DNA of 64,000 nucleotides from Mycobacterium sp. Lineage in GTDB: Bacteria > Actinomycetota > Actinomycetes > Mycobacteriales > Mycobacteriaceae. The notes beneath the pieces are model-generated. The model was not told the DNA's origin and ran no database searches. It saw only the letters and a program-made list of their open reading frames with translations. This document shows positions 1-10,514 of the stretch, in pieces. The translations under genes and the position numbers were made by a program. The stretch is taken from contig JAGQTV010000052.1 of assembly GCA_020438845.1 (NCBI GenBank), positions 28,395 through 92,394 of the forward strand, in the 5' to 3' direction. Position 1 is the first letter of the stretch, and each line of letters starts with the position of its first letter.

Positions 1-488
1 CCTGCCCAGAACACCACATGGTTCGGGTCGAAAAACCATCGAGTAGCGCCCAACAGCAGAACCCCCAGAACCAGGTTCGCGCCGGGTCCGGCGAGATTGA
101 CCTGCGTGCGCTGACGCGGAGTCATGAAGCCGGTGCGCAGGTACACCGCACCGCCGGGCAGTCCGATGCCGCCCATCGCGATGAACAGCAGCGGCAGGCC
201 CAGCGACAGCATGGGGTTGGAGTACTTCAACGGGTTGAGCGTCAGGTAACCGCGGGCCGCGGCATCATGGTCACCGAAGCGCCAGGCGGTGTAGGCGTGC
301 CCGAACTCGTGTAGGCACAGCGAGACCAACCAGCCTGCGATCACGAGCAGGAAAACCCCGACGCGGGCGAGGGGATCGGTACCGTCGGTGCCAAGCCAGG
401 CCAGGGCCCCACCCACAGCGGTAAGGCCGACCAGCCCCAGGAACACCGGGCTCGGCCGTACCGACCGGTTTATCGGACGAACAGTCAC
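1..488 (-). CDS. M50 family site-2-type metallopeptidase, 3' end cut by the window edge
   Basis: This is the N-terminal 162 codons of a polytopic membrane zinc peptidase of the M50 family (Rv0359-like by position). The reverse strand read from the GTG at 488 gives a first hydrophobic segment, then a second one containing the zinc-binding motif HEFGH followed by AYTAWRFGD. Next come the conserved NPLKYSNP stretch and a third membrane segment with an LPGGAVYL motif, ending in a fourth hydrophobic stretch. HExxH inside a membrane helix is the family hallmark; substrates are unknown. No Shine-Dalgarno sequence is visible before the GTG, so the start is provisional. It diverges from the P450 gene with only 22 bp between the proposed starts. 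The C-terminal part, which should carry the third zinc ligand, lies outside the window. Confidence 0.85.
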   Translation of the reverse strand, partial: MTVRPINRSVRPSPVFLGLVGLTAVGGALAWLGTDGTDPLARVGVFLLVIAGWLVSLCLHEFGHAYTAWRFGDHDAAARGYLTLNPLKYSNPMLSLGLPLLFIAMGGIGLPGGAVYLRTGFMTPRQRTQVNLAGPGANLVLGVLLLGATRWFFDPNHVVFWA

Positions 489-510
489 GCCACGACGGTA
501 CCGTGACAGT

Positions 511-1836
511 GTGCGTCCCCCCGCGCTTCCGGCGCCCCGACCGCTGACGCCGTTGTTCGGCGGGCTCTACGCCGCCGCGTATGGGATCGGTGGCCAGCAA
601 CTGGTGGGGCAACTGGTCCGCCGGATCGGGCCGGTGGTGGCTCTGCCGGTACTCGGGTACGGCCCGGTTGTCGCCGTCGCCGATCCAGCGCTGGCACGGC
701 AGGTCTTCGCCGCCAAACCCGATGTGCTGCTCGGGGGAGAAGGCGTGGGGCCGGCCGCGGCCATCTACGGGTCGAACTCGATGTTCGTCCAGGAGGAGCC
801 TGAGCATCTGCGCCGACGCAAGCTGCTGATTCCGCCGCTGCACGGTGCCGTGCTCGACGGCTATGTGCCGATCATCGAAGAGGCCACCCGCGCGGCAATG
901 GCCCGGTGGCCGGTCGGCCGGCCGCTTCGGATGCTTGAGGCAGCCCGCGAACTGACCCTCGAGGTCATCGTTCGCATCATGTTCGGCGTGCGGGACCCCG
1001 AGGAGGTCAAGCGGCTGGGCGTGCCGTTCGACGATCTGCTGGTGCTTGCCATCTCGGAAGAGACGCCGGTGCGCTACGCGGCCCGCCGGCTGGGTGCGCT
1101 GCGATTATGGGGCCGGCTGGGAGGGATCAACCGGCGGGTCGACGAGGTGCTGCTGCCACTGATCGCCGCGCGCCGTGCCGACCCCGATCAGGAGGCAGGC
1201 ATCCTGGGGATGCTGGTCGATGCCCGAACTGAGGACGGAGAAGGGCTGTCGGACAAGGAAATCCGGGATGACCTCGTCACCCTGGTACTGGCCGGACATG
1301 AGACGACGGCCACCACCTTGGCCTGGACAGTGGATCTGCTGCTGCACCACCCCGAGGCCTTGGCCCGGGTGCGCGCCGAGGCGCGCGACGGCGGTAGCGC
1401 CTACACCGAGGCCGTGATCAACGAGACTCTGCGGCTGTGGCCGTCGGCCCCGATCACGGGGCGGATGACTGCCGGTCGCTACCAACTCGGCGACTACACG
1501 CTGGAGCCTGGAACCCGGATCGTGCTCCTGCTTGATGCGGTCAATCGTGATCCCGACTCCTACCCGGACCCCGATGAGTTCCGTCCCGAGCGTTTCCTCG
1601 GCAGCCGCCCGCAGCCGTATGCGTGGATTCCGTTCGGTGGCGGTATCAAACGCTGCATCGGCGCGGCCTTCGCGATGTGTGAGTTGGTCACCGTCCTGCA
1701 CACCGTGTTGCGGGAGGGCTCGCTCGAACCGGTGAGTTCCAGACCGGAGACTCCGCCGTGGCGCGCCGCTCCGGTTCTGGTGCCGCGCAACGGAACTCGC
1801 GTCTATTTCACAAATCGAGTGCCGGTATCTCCGTAG
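511..1836 (+). CDS. Cytochrome P450
   Basis: This is a soluble haem mono-oxygenase of about 441 residues. Visible P450 signatures in order are the I-helix oxygen-activation motif AGHETT, the K-helix ExxR motif in NETLRLWP, a PERF-type meander (FRPERFLG) and the haem-binding loop FGGGIKRCIGAAFA with the cysteine thiolate ligand. It resembles mycobacterial CYP135/CYP138-like proteins in general shape, but the subfamily cannot be fixed by eye. The frame stays open upstream to 388, but that part overlaps the M50 gene and reads as low-complexity shadow sequence. I therefore prefer the GTG at 511, which starts a proline-rich N-terminus. No Shine-Dalgarno is seen, so it may be leaderless. It belongs to the accessory block absent between Rv0358 and Rv0359 in M. 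tuberculosis. Confidence 0.85.
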   Translation: MRPPALPAPRPLTPLFGGLYAAAYGIGGQQLVGQLVRRIGPVVALPVLGYGPVVAVADPALARQVFAAKPDVLLGGEGVGPAAAIYGSNSMFVQEEPEHLRRRKLLIPPLHGAVLDGYVPIIEEATRAAMARWPVGRPLRMLEAARELTLEVIVRIMFGVRDPEEVKRLGVPFDDLLVLAISEETPVRYAARRLGALRLWGRLGGINRRVDEVLLPLIAARRADPDQEAGILGMLVDARTEDGEGLSDKEIRDDLVTLVLAGHETTATTLAWTVDLLLHHPEALARVRAEARDGGSAYTEAVINETLRLWPSAPITGRMTAGRYQLGDYTLEPGTRIVLLLDAVNRDPDSYPDPDEFRPERFLGSRPQPYAWIPFGGGIKRCIGAAFAMCELVTVLHTVLREGSLEPVSSRPETPPWRAAPVLVPRNGTRVYFTNRVPVSP

Positions 1837-1884
1837 TTCCGCTGGTGATCAACCGGATTGCGTGAGCGGCTTTGTGTCAGCGCC

Positions 1885-3351
1885 CTACGAGTCGAGGCCC
1901 AACGAGTCGTAGCCCAACGAGAGGACGTGCGCGGGTGAGACGGGCATCCGGGCGGGCAGCCTGAGATGCAGCATGCCGCCGGCCACGTGCCAGTGGACGG
2001 GCTCTTCGAGGCCGAGCATGCGCACGGTGGTGACTGCGCTGGCGTCGATTCCGCGAATGCCGAATTCGCGCGTCGGCATATCGAGCAGGATGGCGTTGAC
2101 AGAGCCTTCCGTCTGGGTGAAGCGGACTTCGGTGCCCTCGGTTGTGCTGGTCTCGGCGATCTCCCATGGGCGGCTGCCATAGATGGCCTGGCCGTTGACC
2201 TTGAGCCAGGCTCCCAGCCCGCGCAGTGGCGCCAGTTGCCGATCGGGGAAGGAGCCGTACTGGTCTGGCCCGATGCCGATGAGGAGGTTGCCGTTCTTGG
2301 AGACGATGTCGACGAACGTGCGCACCAACTCGGCGCCTGTGACGATGTCCTCGGGAGGTTCGTTGCGATTGATGGCGAATGAATGACCGACCCCGCGGGT
2401 CGACTCCCATTTGGTCCTCTGGATGGAGTCGAACGTCGCGTATTCGGGCGTGCGGATGTCGTAGTGCCGGCTGGCGGGGAAGCTCAGGGTCTTGTACTCG
2501 TCGGGGACCAGCGACCAGAAGCGCTGCACGACAAGCCCGCCGAGGCGGGCAGCGGCGTCGCTGAGCATGCTTCGATGCACTGGGGTCTCGATCCAGCGGT
2601 CATTGATGACTCCGTCGGGAACTGCGTTGTAGTACTCGGCGAACAGAGCTGCCAGATCGCCGCCGGCGGGCCAGCAGACGTCGTTCCACAGCACTGATGG
2701 GTGGTAGCGGGCGATGAGCTCGCGCACATGGGCGGCGGCGTACACGTGGTAGTCCGGGGTGTCGGGTACCGCGAGCACGACGTCGGCCGGGTTCCGGATC
2801 AGGGCGTCGTTGTAGGGCCAGTCGTAGCCGCCGGAGTAGTACAGCCCCATGCGCATGCCGGCATCGACCACTGCCCGGCCCAGTTCGCCCACAATGTCCC
2901 GGCGGGCGTGATAACGACCCTTGCGGGGGTGCTCCAACCGGGTGGGCCACAGACAGAACCCGTCGCAATGTTTGGTGGTGAGCACCACGTAACCGGCCCC
3001 GGCGTCGCGGCACACCGCGGCGATGGCGTCCATGTCCGCCCCTGCGGTGCCGTCATCGAACTCCGGCACGAAGTCGTCGTAGTCGGCGTCAGGCCCGTAT
3101 GTCTCGCGGTGGTACACCCACGTCGGGCTTCCACGCAACCGGCTGGTGTTGAGATACCACTCGGCATAGGGGTTGTTGCGGAAAACGTGCGCCGGCCCGG
3201 ATTGCTTCAACTCCTTCTGGATGTCGCCTACCTGCGGCGCCCAGCCCGGCACCGAATACAAGCCCCAGTGGATGAAGATCCCCAACTTGGCATCGTCGTA
3301 CCAGTCGGGCAGTCGATGGGTGGAGACCGATTCCCAATCCGGGGTGAACAT
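1885..3351 (-). CDS. Alpha-L-fucosidase, glycoside hydrolase family 29 (copy 1)
   Basis: A 488-residue GH29 enzyme expected to hydrolyse terminal alpha-L-fucosyl linkages with retention of configuration. The N-terminus (DAKLGIFIHWGLYSVPGWAP) is the typical GH29 barrel start with the conserved HWG motif. The pattern KHCDGFCLWP matches the substrate-binding His pair region. LWNDVCWP places the expected nucleophile at Asp224, the same motif (LWND) and number as in the Thermotoga maritima enzyme. A C-terminal beta domain follows. There is no signal peptide, so it should be cytosolic. A close paralogue lies at 7001-8461 on the same strand. The last 40 bp contain a 15-bp imperfect tandem repeat coding SLGYD/SLGLD. 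The acid/base residue cannot be assigned by eye, and the natural substrate is unknown. Confidence 0.88.
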   Translation of the reverse strand: MFTPDWESVSTHRLPDWYDDAKLGIFIHWGLYSVPGWAPQVGDIQKELKQSGPAHVFRNNPYAEWYLNTSRLRGSPTWVYHRETYGPDADYDDFVPEFDDGTAGADMDAIAAVCRDAGAGYVVLTTKHCDGFCLWPTRLEHPRKGRYHARRDIVGELGRAVVDAGMRMGLYYSGGYDWPYNDALIRNPADVVLAVPDTPDYHVYAAAHVRELIARYHPSVLWNDVCWPAGGDLAALFAEYYNAVPDGVINDRWIETPVHRSMLSDAAARLGGLVVQRFWSLVPDEYKTLSFPASRHYDIRTPEYATFDSIQRTKWESTRGVGHSFAINRNEPPEDIVTGAELVRTFVDIVSKNGNLLIGIGPDQYGSFPDRQLAPLRGLGAWLKVNGQAIYGSRPWEIAETSTTEGTEVRFTQTEGSVNAILLDMPTREFGIRGIDASAVTTVRMLGLEEPVHWHVAGGMLHLRLPARMPVSPAHVLSLGYDSLGLDS

Positions 3352-3505
3352 GGCGTGAGGCTACGCCGTATCAGTTCCCGCGATCTTCCGCGATGCCGAA
3401 GATCGTTGCCGCGGAACGGCTCTGTGACCGTTACGATTTGCTGATGTCGATTGCCAGCGCCCGGACGTGTCGGGTCGACCTGCGCATCAGTTCTGGAGAA
3501 AGCCG

Positions 3506-4168
3506 ATGAGTCCCGACGACGATCCCGAACGCCGAATCCAGGACCTGGAACGGTCGCTGGCCCAGTCGGCACCGGAGCGAACGCTGTCGCAGTCGGTGCC
3601 GGGCGAACCGCTGCCGACCGAAACTCCCACTCTGGCTGAAGGGTCCAGAACCGGGTTGAAAGTCGGTTGGGTGCTGTTGGGACTGATGGTCGCCGCGATG
3701 GTGGTCAGCGGCGGCGTGATATTGAGCCGTCCGTCCACAACCGTCGGCCGCCCGGTTGCGGAGAAATCCACTCCCGACGTGGCCGGTGGGGGCGGTCGAT
3801 TCGGCAGTTCAACCCGTGAAACACCCTCTGCGCCAACTCCTTCTGCTGAAGTTCCCTCGGTTTCGGAATCTCCTCCGCTCGTCCCTCTCGAACCACCGCC
3901 TTACGACACCTCGATCAGTATTGCCGGGGTGGGCAGAAGCGAGACCATCGACTGTGCCGACCGACCCGCCAGCATCAGCGGGGTTGATAACCAGGTCGTG
4001 CTGACGGGCCACTGCGGGCTGGTGGACGTCTCCGGAGTCAACAATTCAGTGATAATCGACTCGGCGGACGCCATCGATGTCTCCGGGATGGCCAACCACG
4101 TGACATTCCATTCCGGAGACCCTGAACTGAGTAGGTCGGGCCTCGACAACACCATCGAACGCGGTTGA
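3506..4168 (+). CDS. DUF3060 membrane-anchored protein
   Basis: This 220-residue protein has a charged cytoplasmic N-terminus (about 1-60), one transmembrane helix (VGWVLLGLMVAAMVVSGGVIL, about 62-82) and a Ser/Pro/Thr-rich linker. A C-terminal domain of repeated short beta strands follows (ISGVDNQV, VSGVNNSVI, VSGMANHV). The x-V-x-G-x-x-N-x-V repetition is typical of DUF3060, a family common in mycobacterial secreted or surface proteins with no known function. The ATG at 3506 is chosen because GGAGAA lies 6 nt upstream; the frame itself is open from 3467. It is transcribed opposite to both flanking genes. Confidence 0.75.
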   Translation: MSPDDDPERRIQDLERSLAQSAPERTLSQSVPGEPLPTETPTLAEGSRTGLKVGWVLLGLMVAAMVVSGGVILSRPSTTVGRPVAEKSTPDVAGGGGRFGSSTRETPSAPTPSAEVPSVSESPPLVPLEPPPYDTSISIAGVGRSETIDCADRPASISGVDNQVVLTGHCGLVDVSGVNNSVIIDSADAIDVSGMANHVTFHSGDPELSRSGLDNTIERG

Positions 4169-4293
4169 TGCGTGCGTCTGAACTCGATTTTCCGTGCGGG
4201 GGTCCGGCGGTGCCGAGCCTCAGAAACCTGAGCGGCATCTGCCGGAATCAGCGGCGACTGAGCGGCGCTCGGCGACATCGGCACGGACTATGA

Positions 4294-6783
4294 CTATGGC
4301 GACCCTGCCGACTCCAGCGTTTCGAGCACCTGGTTGTAGTTGAAATCGGCGACGAGGATCGCCAGCGCATCGGCCAGTCCCGGGTTGGTCTCGCGGACTT
4401 TTTCGATTGCCGTTGTGATTTCGGAGGCTTTCCCCACGACGAGCGCTTCGGCGAGTTGCGTGCGTACGGTCTCGGGCAGCGCGCACAACTCCGGCGACAG
4501 GTCGATCGCTGATTGGGTGTCGGACTGCTCGGACTGTTCTTCGTAGATGTACTTGACTCCGAGCAGGCTTTTCATGCAGTCGAAGACCTCCGATTCGCGG
4601 AACGGTTTTCCGACGAAGTCGTCGATGCCGGCGCGAACCCATTCCTTGCGCTGCTCTTCCATTACCGCGGCGGTCAGGGCCGCAATCTTGACCTCGCGAC
4701 CGCCCTCCCGCTGCCGGATGCGTGAGGTCGCCTCCACGCCGTCCATCATCGGCATGCGGCGGTCCATCCAGATGAAGTGCGGCCGGAACTCGTCGAAGAC
4801 TGTCAGGGACTGCGCGCCGTTCTCGGCGAACGCCACCAGGAAGCCAACGTGTTCGAGCAGTCGTCCCAGCAGCTGCCGGTTGAGCGGTTCGTCCTCGACC
4901 ACCAGCACCCGCCACTGCGGCTGACCCGGTGCCAGCCCCACCACGCGGCGGGACGCGTCTGCCGGGGCGATGTCCTCGGCTTCCGCCGGCTCGACGGGAA
5001 TGCTGACCCGGAACAGCGATCCCACGCCCACCTTGCTCGTGACCTCGACATCACCGCCCATCAACCGCAGGTAGTCCGCCACCAGGGCCAGGCCGATTCC
5101 CGTGCCGGGTGCCCCGACCTCCTGGAGTCGGACGAACGGTTTGAAGATCCGCTGCTGCTGGTCCTCGGGGATCCCGGAACCGCTGTCCTCGACCTCGATC
5201 ACCAGGCGCAACCCGGCCTCGGTAACGGTTTTCACTCGTAGGCTCACGCCGCCCTCGGTAGTGAACTTCAGGCTGTTGTCCAACAGGTTCAGTATGATCT
5301 GGCGCACCTTCTGCCCGTCACAGCGGATGTAGCGGGCGGCTTCGTCGGCCACCTCCACCACGAACCGCAACCCAGCCTCCTGAGCCCGGGCGCGCATCAT
5401 CAAGTCCACATCGCTGACCAGCGCCGGCAGGTCCACCGGCGACGGTTCCAACACCGTGCGCCCCGACTCGATCCGGGCCATGTCGAGCACCTGGTTGATC
5501 AGCCCCAGCAGATGGGTGCCGCTGCGGTTGATGATGTCCAGATCGGCGCGCTGATCGGCCGACGCCGTCGGATCTCTGCGCAGTAGATCCGAAAACCCCA
5601 GAATCGAATTCAACGGCGTGCGCAATTCGTGACTCATCGCCGAAAGAAATTCACTCTTCGCCCGATTCGCCGCTTCCGCATGCTCTGTGACAGCCCGCAG
5701 CGATTCGTTGCTGGCACGCAGATCGGCGGTCATCTGGAGGGCCATTTCCTCTGCCCGCTGTCGACGTACGGCCAGCGAGGCGACTACCGCGAAGAGCAGT
5801 GCGTCGATGACCAACCCGGCACCGGCAACAATCCATGGCTCAGCTGAACTCGCGGTCAGTGTTTTGTCTGAGGTGAACCGGGTGGTCCAAGTTCGATTCC
5901 CGATGGGAAGCGAATTCTGGGCCACTCGACCCGGTTTGAAGTCACTCGGCCGAGGGCTTTCGTACAACAGGTTTTCAGTAGCTGTGTCATCGCCGTAGAA
6001 GATCTCGGAGAAAAATTCGCGCGCTGCCGGTGGGAGAACGCCGTCCATTAGGTCGCGGGTTCGAAACGCCGCGTAGACCCACCCAATCAAGGCGTTCTCG
6101 CGTTGCTCGACGGTGTCGATGGGAGCGCCGTCTCGGTAGTAGGGAACGTACATGAGAAACCCGCGTTGAATATCTTGGTCGGTTTCCTGGACGAGTTTCA
6201 CAGGGCCGGACACTGTCGCCAACCCGGTGCGCGCGGCGCTCTTCATCGCTTCTCGGCGGGTCGGTTCGGAATACATGTCGAACCCGAATGCCCGCTGATT
6301 CCTGTAATCAAACGGTTCGATGTAAAGGATCGCCGAGTAGGGATCTCGATTACCGGGCGGTCGAATAGTGAAATCCGGAAAGCCCTCGGCGCGAACGCTT
6401 TTTTCGAAGTCCAGCTTCTTCTCCGGTGGCACAATCACCGCGTAGCCCAGGGCCTGGATTCCCCTGAACTGAGTCTGCAATTGCAGGCTGTCGGTGAATG
6501 TTTTCCACCCAGTCCGGGTGATCGGCGCGTCGCTGCTACGTAATAGCCCCACGGCGCTGTCCAAAGCTATGTTGTAGTCCAACATGCGGCTTGAGATCGC
6601 ATCGTTGGAGTCCCTGACGACATTCAAATATTCTTGTTCGGCGGTGTTGTCAACGGAGGTTTTGGTGAAGCGCCATGCGAAAAACGTCGCAACAACCGTC
6701 ACGACAAGCACCACCCACGCCAGCCCCGAATTCCGCATGAATCCGGCGACCGAACCACCCGCCGGGCCGCGCCCTAACCGCAC
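4294..6783 (-). CDS. CHASE-domain hybrid sensor histidine kinase
   Basis: An 829-residue membrane sensor kinase. TM1 is about residues 20-38. An extracytoplasmic CHASE-type sensor region spans about 45-310 and includes the motif ALGYAVIVP and the stretch RREAMKSAARTGLATVSGPV. TM2 is about 316-340. A coiled-coil linker leads to HisKA with the phospho-acceptor His385 (MSHELRTPLNSILGF). The HATPase domain carries N box NLLDNSLKFT, G1 DSGSGI and G2 GTGIGLAL. A receiver domain about 625-745 has Asp674 in WMDRRMPMMDG. The C-terminal roughly 75 residues are helical but contain no histidine, so they are not a working HPt. Start: the GTG at 6783 follows GGAGG with a 6-nt spacer. CHASE domains sense small extracellular ligands. 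It lies between two fucosidase paralogues; no separate response regulator is adjacent. Confidence 0.88.
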   Translation of the reverse strand: MRLGRGPAGGSVAGFMRNSGLAWVVLVVTVVATFFAWRFTKTSVDNTAEQEYLNVVRDSNDAISSRMLDYNIALDSAVGLLRSSDAPITRTGWKTFTDSLQLQTQFRGIQALGYAVIVPPEKKLDFEKSVRAEGFPDFTIRPPGNRDPYSAILYIEPFDYRNQRAFGFDMYSEPTRREAMKSAARTGLATVSGPVKLVQETDQDIQRGFLMYVPYYRDGAPIDTVEQRENALIGWVYAAFRTRDLMDGVLPPAAREFFSEIFYGDDTATENLLYESPRPSDFKPGRVAQNSLPIGNRTWTTRFTSDKTLTASSAEPWIVAGAGLVIDALLFAVVASLAVRRQRAEEMALQMTADLRASNESLRAVTEHAEAANRAKSEFLSAMSHELRTPLNSILGFSDLLRRDPTASADQRADLDIINRSGTHLLGLINQVLDMARIESGRTVLEPSPVDLPALVSDVDLMMRARAQEAGLRFVVEVADEAARYIRCDGQKVRQIILNLLDNSLKFTTEGGVSLRVKTVTEAGLRLVIEVEDSGSGIPEDQQQRIFKPFVRLQEVGAPGTGIGLALVADYLRLMGGDVEVTSKVGVGSLFRVSIPVEPAEAEDIAPADASRRVVGLAPGQPQWRVLVVEDEPLNRQLLGRLLEHVGFLVAFAENGAQSLTVFDEFRPHFIWMDRRMPMMDGVEATSRIRQREGGREVKIAALTAAVMEEQRKEWVRAGIDDFVGKPFRESEVFDCMKSLLGVKYIYEEQSEQSDTQSAIDLSPELCALPETVRTQLAEALVVGKASEITTAIEKVRETNPGLADALAILVADFNYNQVLETLESAGSP

Positions 6784-7000
6784 ACAACACCTCCATTCGC
6801 GCTATGCCCGCCGATCAAGAATGATCGCACGGCCTACCTCCACTTAATGCGCCACTGCACATGTGGCCACATGCTGTACCAGCTGCGAAGCGCCTATCCG
6901 TTGCGCGGACCCGACCTGGGATAAGTCGAATTTGCCCTACGTTACGGGCACTTTCGCGCATCAGCACCCAGCTGCGTCGGCATTCCGCGCAAAATCCGGG

Positions 7001-8461
7001 TTAACCGGCGGGGCGTGCTCCACCCTCCAGGACCAGGACATGGGCCGGGGACACCGGCATCCGCTCGGGCAGCCTAACTGTGATGAGACCGTCGGTGACC
7101 TGCCAGTCCACCGGTTCGGCGAGGCCCAGTATGCGCACCGCGGTGAGGGCGGATCCGTCGACCCCGCGCAGTCTGAAGTCGCGTTCCGGCAGGTCCAGAA
7201 GGATGGCATTGACCGCGCCGTCACGCTCGGTGAACCTGACCTGACTACCGCCGGTTGTGGTGGCCTCGGCGATCGCCCAGGGCCGTGTGCGGTAGATCGC
7301 CTCGCCGTTGACGGCCAGCCATGACCCGAGACCCCGCAACGGCACCACCTGCTCGTCAGGAATGCGGCCGCGCTCATCCGGCCCGATTCCGATCAGAAGA
7401 TTGCCGTTCTTCGACACGATGTCGGCGAAGGAACGGACAAGTTCGGTGGCAGTGACGATATCCTCTGGCCGCTCATTGCGGTTGGCGCCGAATGAGTGCC
7501 CGACCCCGCGGGTGGACTCCCACTTCTTTTCCTGAATCTCGTCGAACCGGGCGTACTCCGGCGTGCGGAAATCGAAGTGGTTGTTGGTCGGAAAGGCAAG
7601 CGTCTTGTAGCGATCGGGGATTAGCGGCCAGAGTCGCTGCACCGCAATGCCGCCCAGCCGGGCCAGGGCGTCGGTGGGGATGCTCCGAACCCGGGGCGGT
7701 TCGATCCAGCGGTCGTTGATCACGCCGTCGGGGACGGTGTTGTAGTACTCGGCGAACAGCGCCGCCAGATCGCCACCCGGCCAGCAGATGTCGTTCCACA
7801 GGACGGAGGGATGGTATCGACCGATCAGTTCACGCACGTGATCGGTGGCGTAGACGATGTAGTCCGCGGAGTGTGGAACCGCCAGGAAGCTGTCGGCCGG
7901 GTTCTTCAGCAGAGCATCGTTGTACGGCCAGTCATATCCGCCTGAGTAGTACAACCCCATCCGCATGCCGGCGTCGCGGACAGCTCTGCTGAGGTCGCCG
8001 ACGATATCTCGATCGCAGTGGTAGCGCCCTTTGCGTGGATGTTCCAATTCGGTTGGCCACAAACAGAATCCGTCGTGATGCTTGGTGGTGAGCACGACGT
8101 ATCCGGCACCGGCGTCCCGGCACACCGCCGCGATTGCGGCCATGTCGGCGGCTGCGGCTCCCGCATTGAATGTCCCGCGGAAATCGTCGTAGGTAGCGTC
8201 CGGCCCGTAGGTGTCCCGTTGATGGCACCAGGTGGGACTGCCTTGAAGGCGGCTGCTGTTGAGATACCACTCGGCATAGGGGTTCTCGCGCAGCAACTCT
8301 GCGGGACCTCGGTCTTTGAGGAGTTGCTGGATGTCGGGCACCCGCGGGGCCCAGCCGGGAACCGAGTACAAACCCCAGTGCAGAAAGACGCCGAGCTTGG
8401 CTTCGTCGTACCAGGTCGGTAGGGGATGTGACGCGACGGATTCCCAACTCGGCTCGTACAT
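7001..8461 (-). CDS. Alpha-L-fucosidase, glycoside hydrolase family 29 (copy 2)
   Basis: A 486-residue paralogue of the gene at 1885-3351. The two align almost without gaps and most residues agree by eye. It keeps HWGLYSVPGWAP, KHHDGFCLWP and LWNDICWP with the expected nucleophile at Asp224, the same number as copy 1. Copy 1 has Cys where this one has His in the KHxDGF motif. There is no signal peptide, so it should be cytosolic. The 217 bp between this gene and the kinase gene (6784-7000) show no ORF of note and should hold the kinase promoter. Duplication followed by insertion of the DUF3060 and kinase genes, or a composite transfer, would both explain the layout. Confidence 0.88.
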   Translation of the reverse strand: MYEPSWESVASHPLPTWYDEAKLGVFLHWGLYSVPGWAPRVPDIQQLLKDRGPAELLRENPYAEWYLNSSRLQGSPTWCHQRDTYGPDATYDDFRGTFNAGAAAADMAAIAAVCRDAGAGYVVLTTKHHDGFCLWPTELEHPRKGRYHCDRDIVGDLSRAVRDAGMRMGLYYSGGYDWPYNDALLKNPADSFLAVPHSADYIVYATDHVRELIGRYHPSVLWNDICWPGGDLAALFAEYYNTVPDGVINDRWIEPPRVRSIPTDALARLGGIAVQRLWPLIPDRYKTLAFPTNNHFDFRTPEYARFDEIQEKKWESTRGVGHSFGANRNERPEDIVTATELVRSFADIVSKNGNLLIGIGPDERGRIPDEQVVPLRGLGSWLAVNGEAIYRTRPWAIAEATTTGGSQVRFTERDGAVNAILLDLPERDFRLRGVDGSALTAVRILGLAEPVDWQVTDGLITVRLPERMPVSPAHVLVLEGGARPAG

Positions 8462-8479
8462 CGGTGTAACGCTATTGGG

Positions 8480-9130
8480 TCAGCCCACCCGCAGCCAACC
8501 AGTGGTGTGCCGGTAGAAGGTCGACCGTTTCACCTCACGCTTGCCCGGGACTCCGTCCCGCACCACACGAACACCTGTGGTCCCCAGCTGCGCGGCACGG
8601 CCGGTGACCCAGGCGCGTTTCCTGGAGCCCAGCACGCTGGCCCGAAGTCCGGCACCCAAGACTCTGGCCCGAAGGCCGGGCAGGGTCGTCGTCGGCTCGA
8701 TCCGCACACCGGGGACGTGTCCGTCGAAAAGCACGATGTCGTCGACCACGGCTTCGCCGTGCAGCAGCGTGGCCCCCTCGGGTGGTAGCCATAGCGCTGA
8801 ACCCACCAGCACGGTGCCGGTGTCGTCTCGGATGAGCGGAACCCGCCGCGCCCGACCTCGCACTGCACGCCGTGCGCTGAACCAATTCCCGGGCCGGCCA
8901 CCTGGGTAGGCGACCTCGATGTCGAGCCGGTCGGTGCGCAGCAGCCGGGACAAAACAGCGGCCAAGTCTGCGTCGTCGCCGATGACAACCACCCGGCGGG
9001 CATCCCTGATCGCCTCGTCGAGGGATCCGCCGATAGACGGCGAGGCGTCGATCTCCCGGCAGCGCAGCGAACCCAGCGGACGGGGCAAACGGCGGCCGCC
9101 GAAGCGCAACACGGTGATCTCGGACTTCAT
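8480..9130 (-). CDS. Conserved mycobacterial protein, Rv0358 homologue
   Basis: About 216 residues, matching the usual length of Rv0358 (about 215) if the ATG at 9130 is used. A GTG at 9139 in the same frame is the alternative. GGAG lies 10 nt before the ATG but only 2 nt before the GTG. The N-terminal half contains a hydrophobic strand and acidic loop (VVVIGDDADL) that look like a nucleotide- or sugar-phosphate-binding Rossmann-like start, but I cannot name a fold with confidence. The C-terminus is basic. No signal peptide or membrane helix is seen. It diverges from purA with about 60 bp between, as in M. tuberculosis. Function unknown. Confidence 0.7.
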   Translation of the reverse strand: MKSEITVLRFGGRRLPRPLGSLRCREIDASPSIGGSLDEAIRDARRVVVIGDDADLAAVLSRLLRTDRLDIEVAYPGGRPGNWFSARRAVRGRARRVPLIRDDTGTVLVGSALWLPPEGATLLHGEAVVDDIVLFDGHVPGVRIEPTTTLPGLRARVLGAGLRASVLGSRKRAWVTGRAAQLGTTGVRVVRDGVPGKREVKRSTFYRHTTGWLRVG

Positions 9131-9154
9131 CTGGGCCACGCTCCGATAGGGTAG

Positions 9155-10486
<1,332 letters not shown>

Positions 10487-10514
10487 GCCTTACGAACGCA
10501 TCCGCGAAGAACCC

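Noticed and set aside
2701-3444. 247-codon plus-strand frame
   Set aside because: Antisense shadow of the first GH29 gene, with no recognisable domain.
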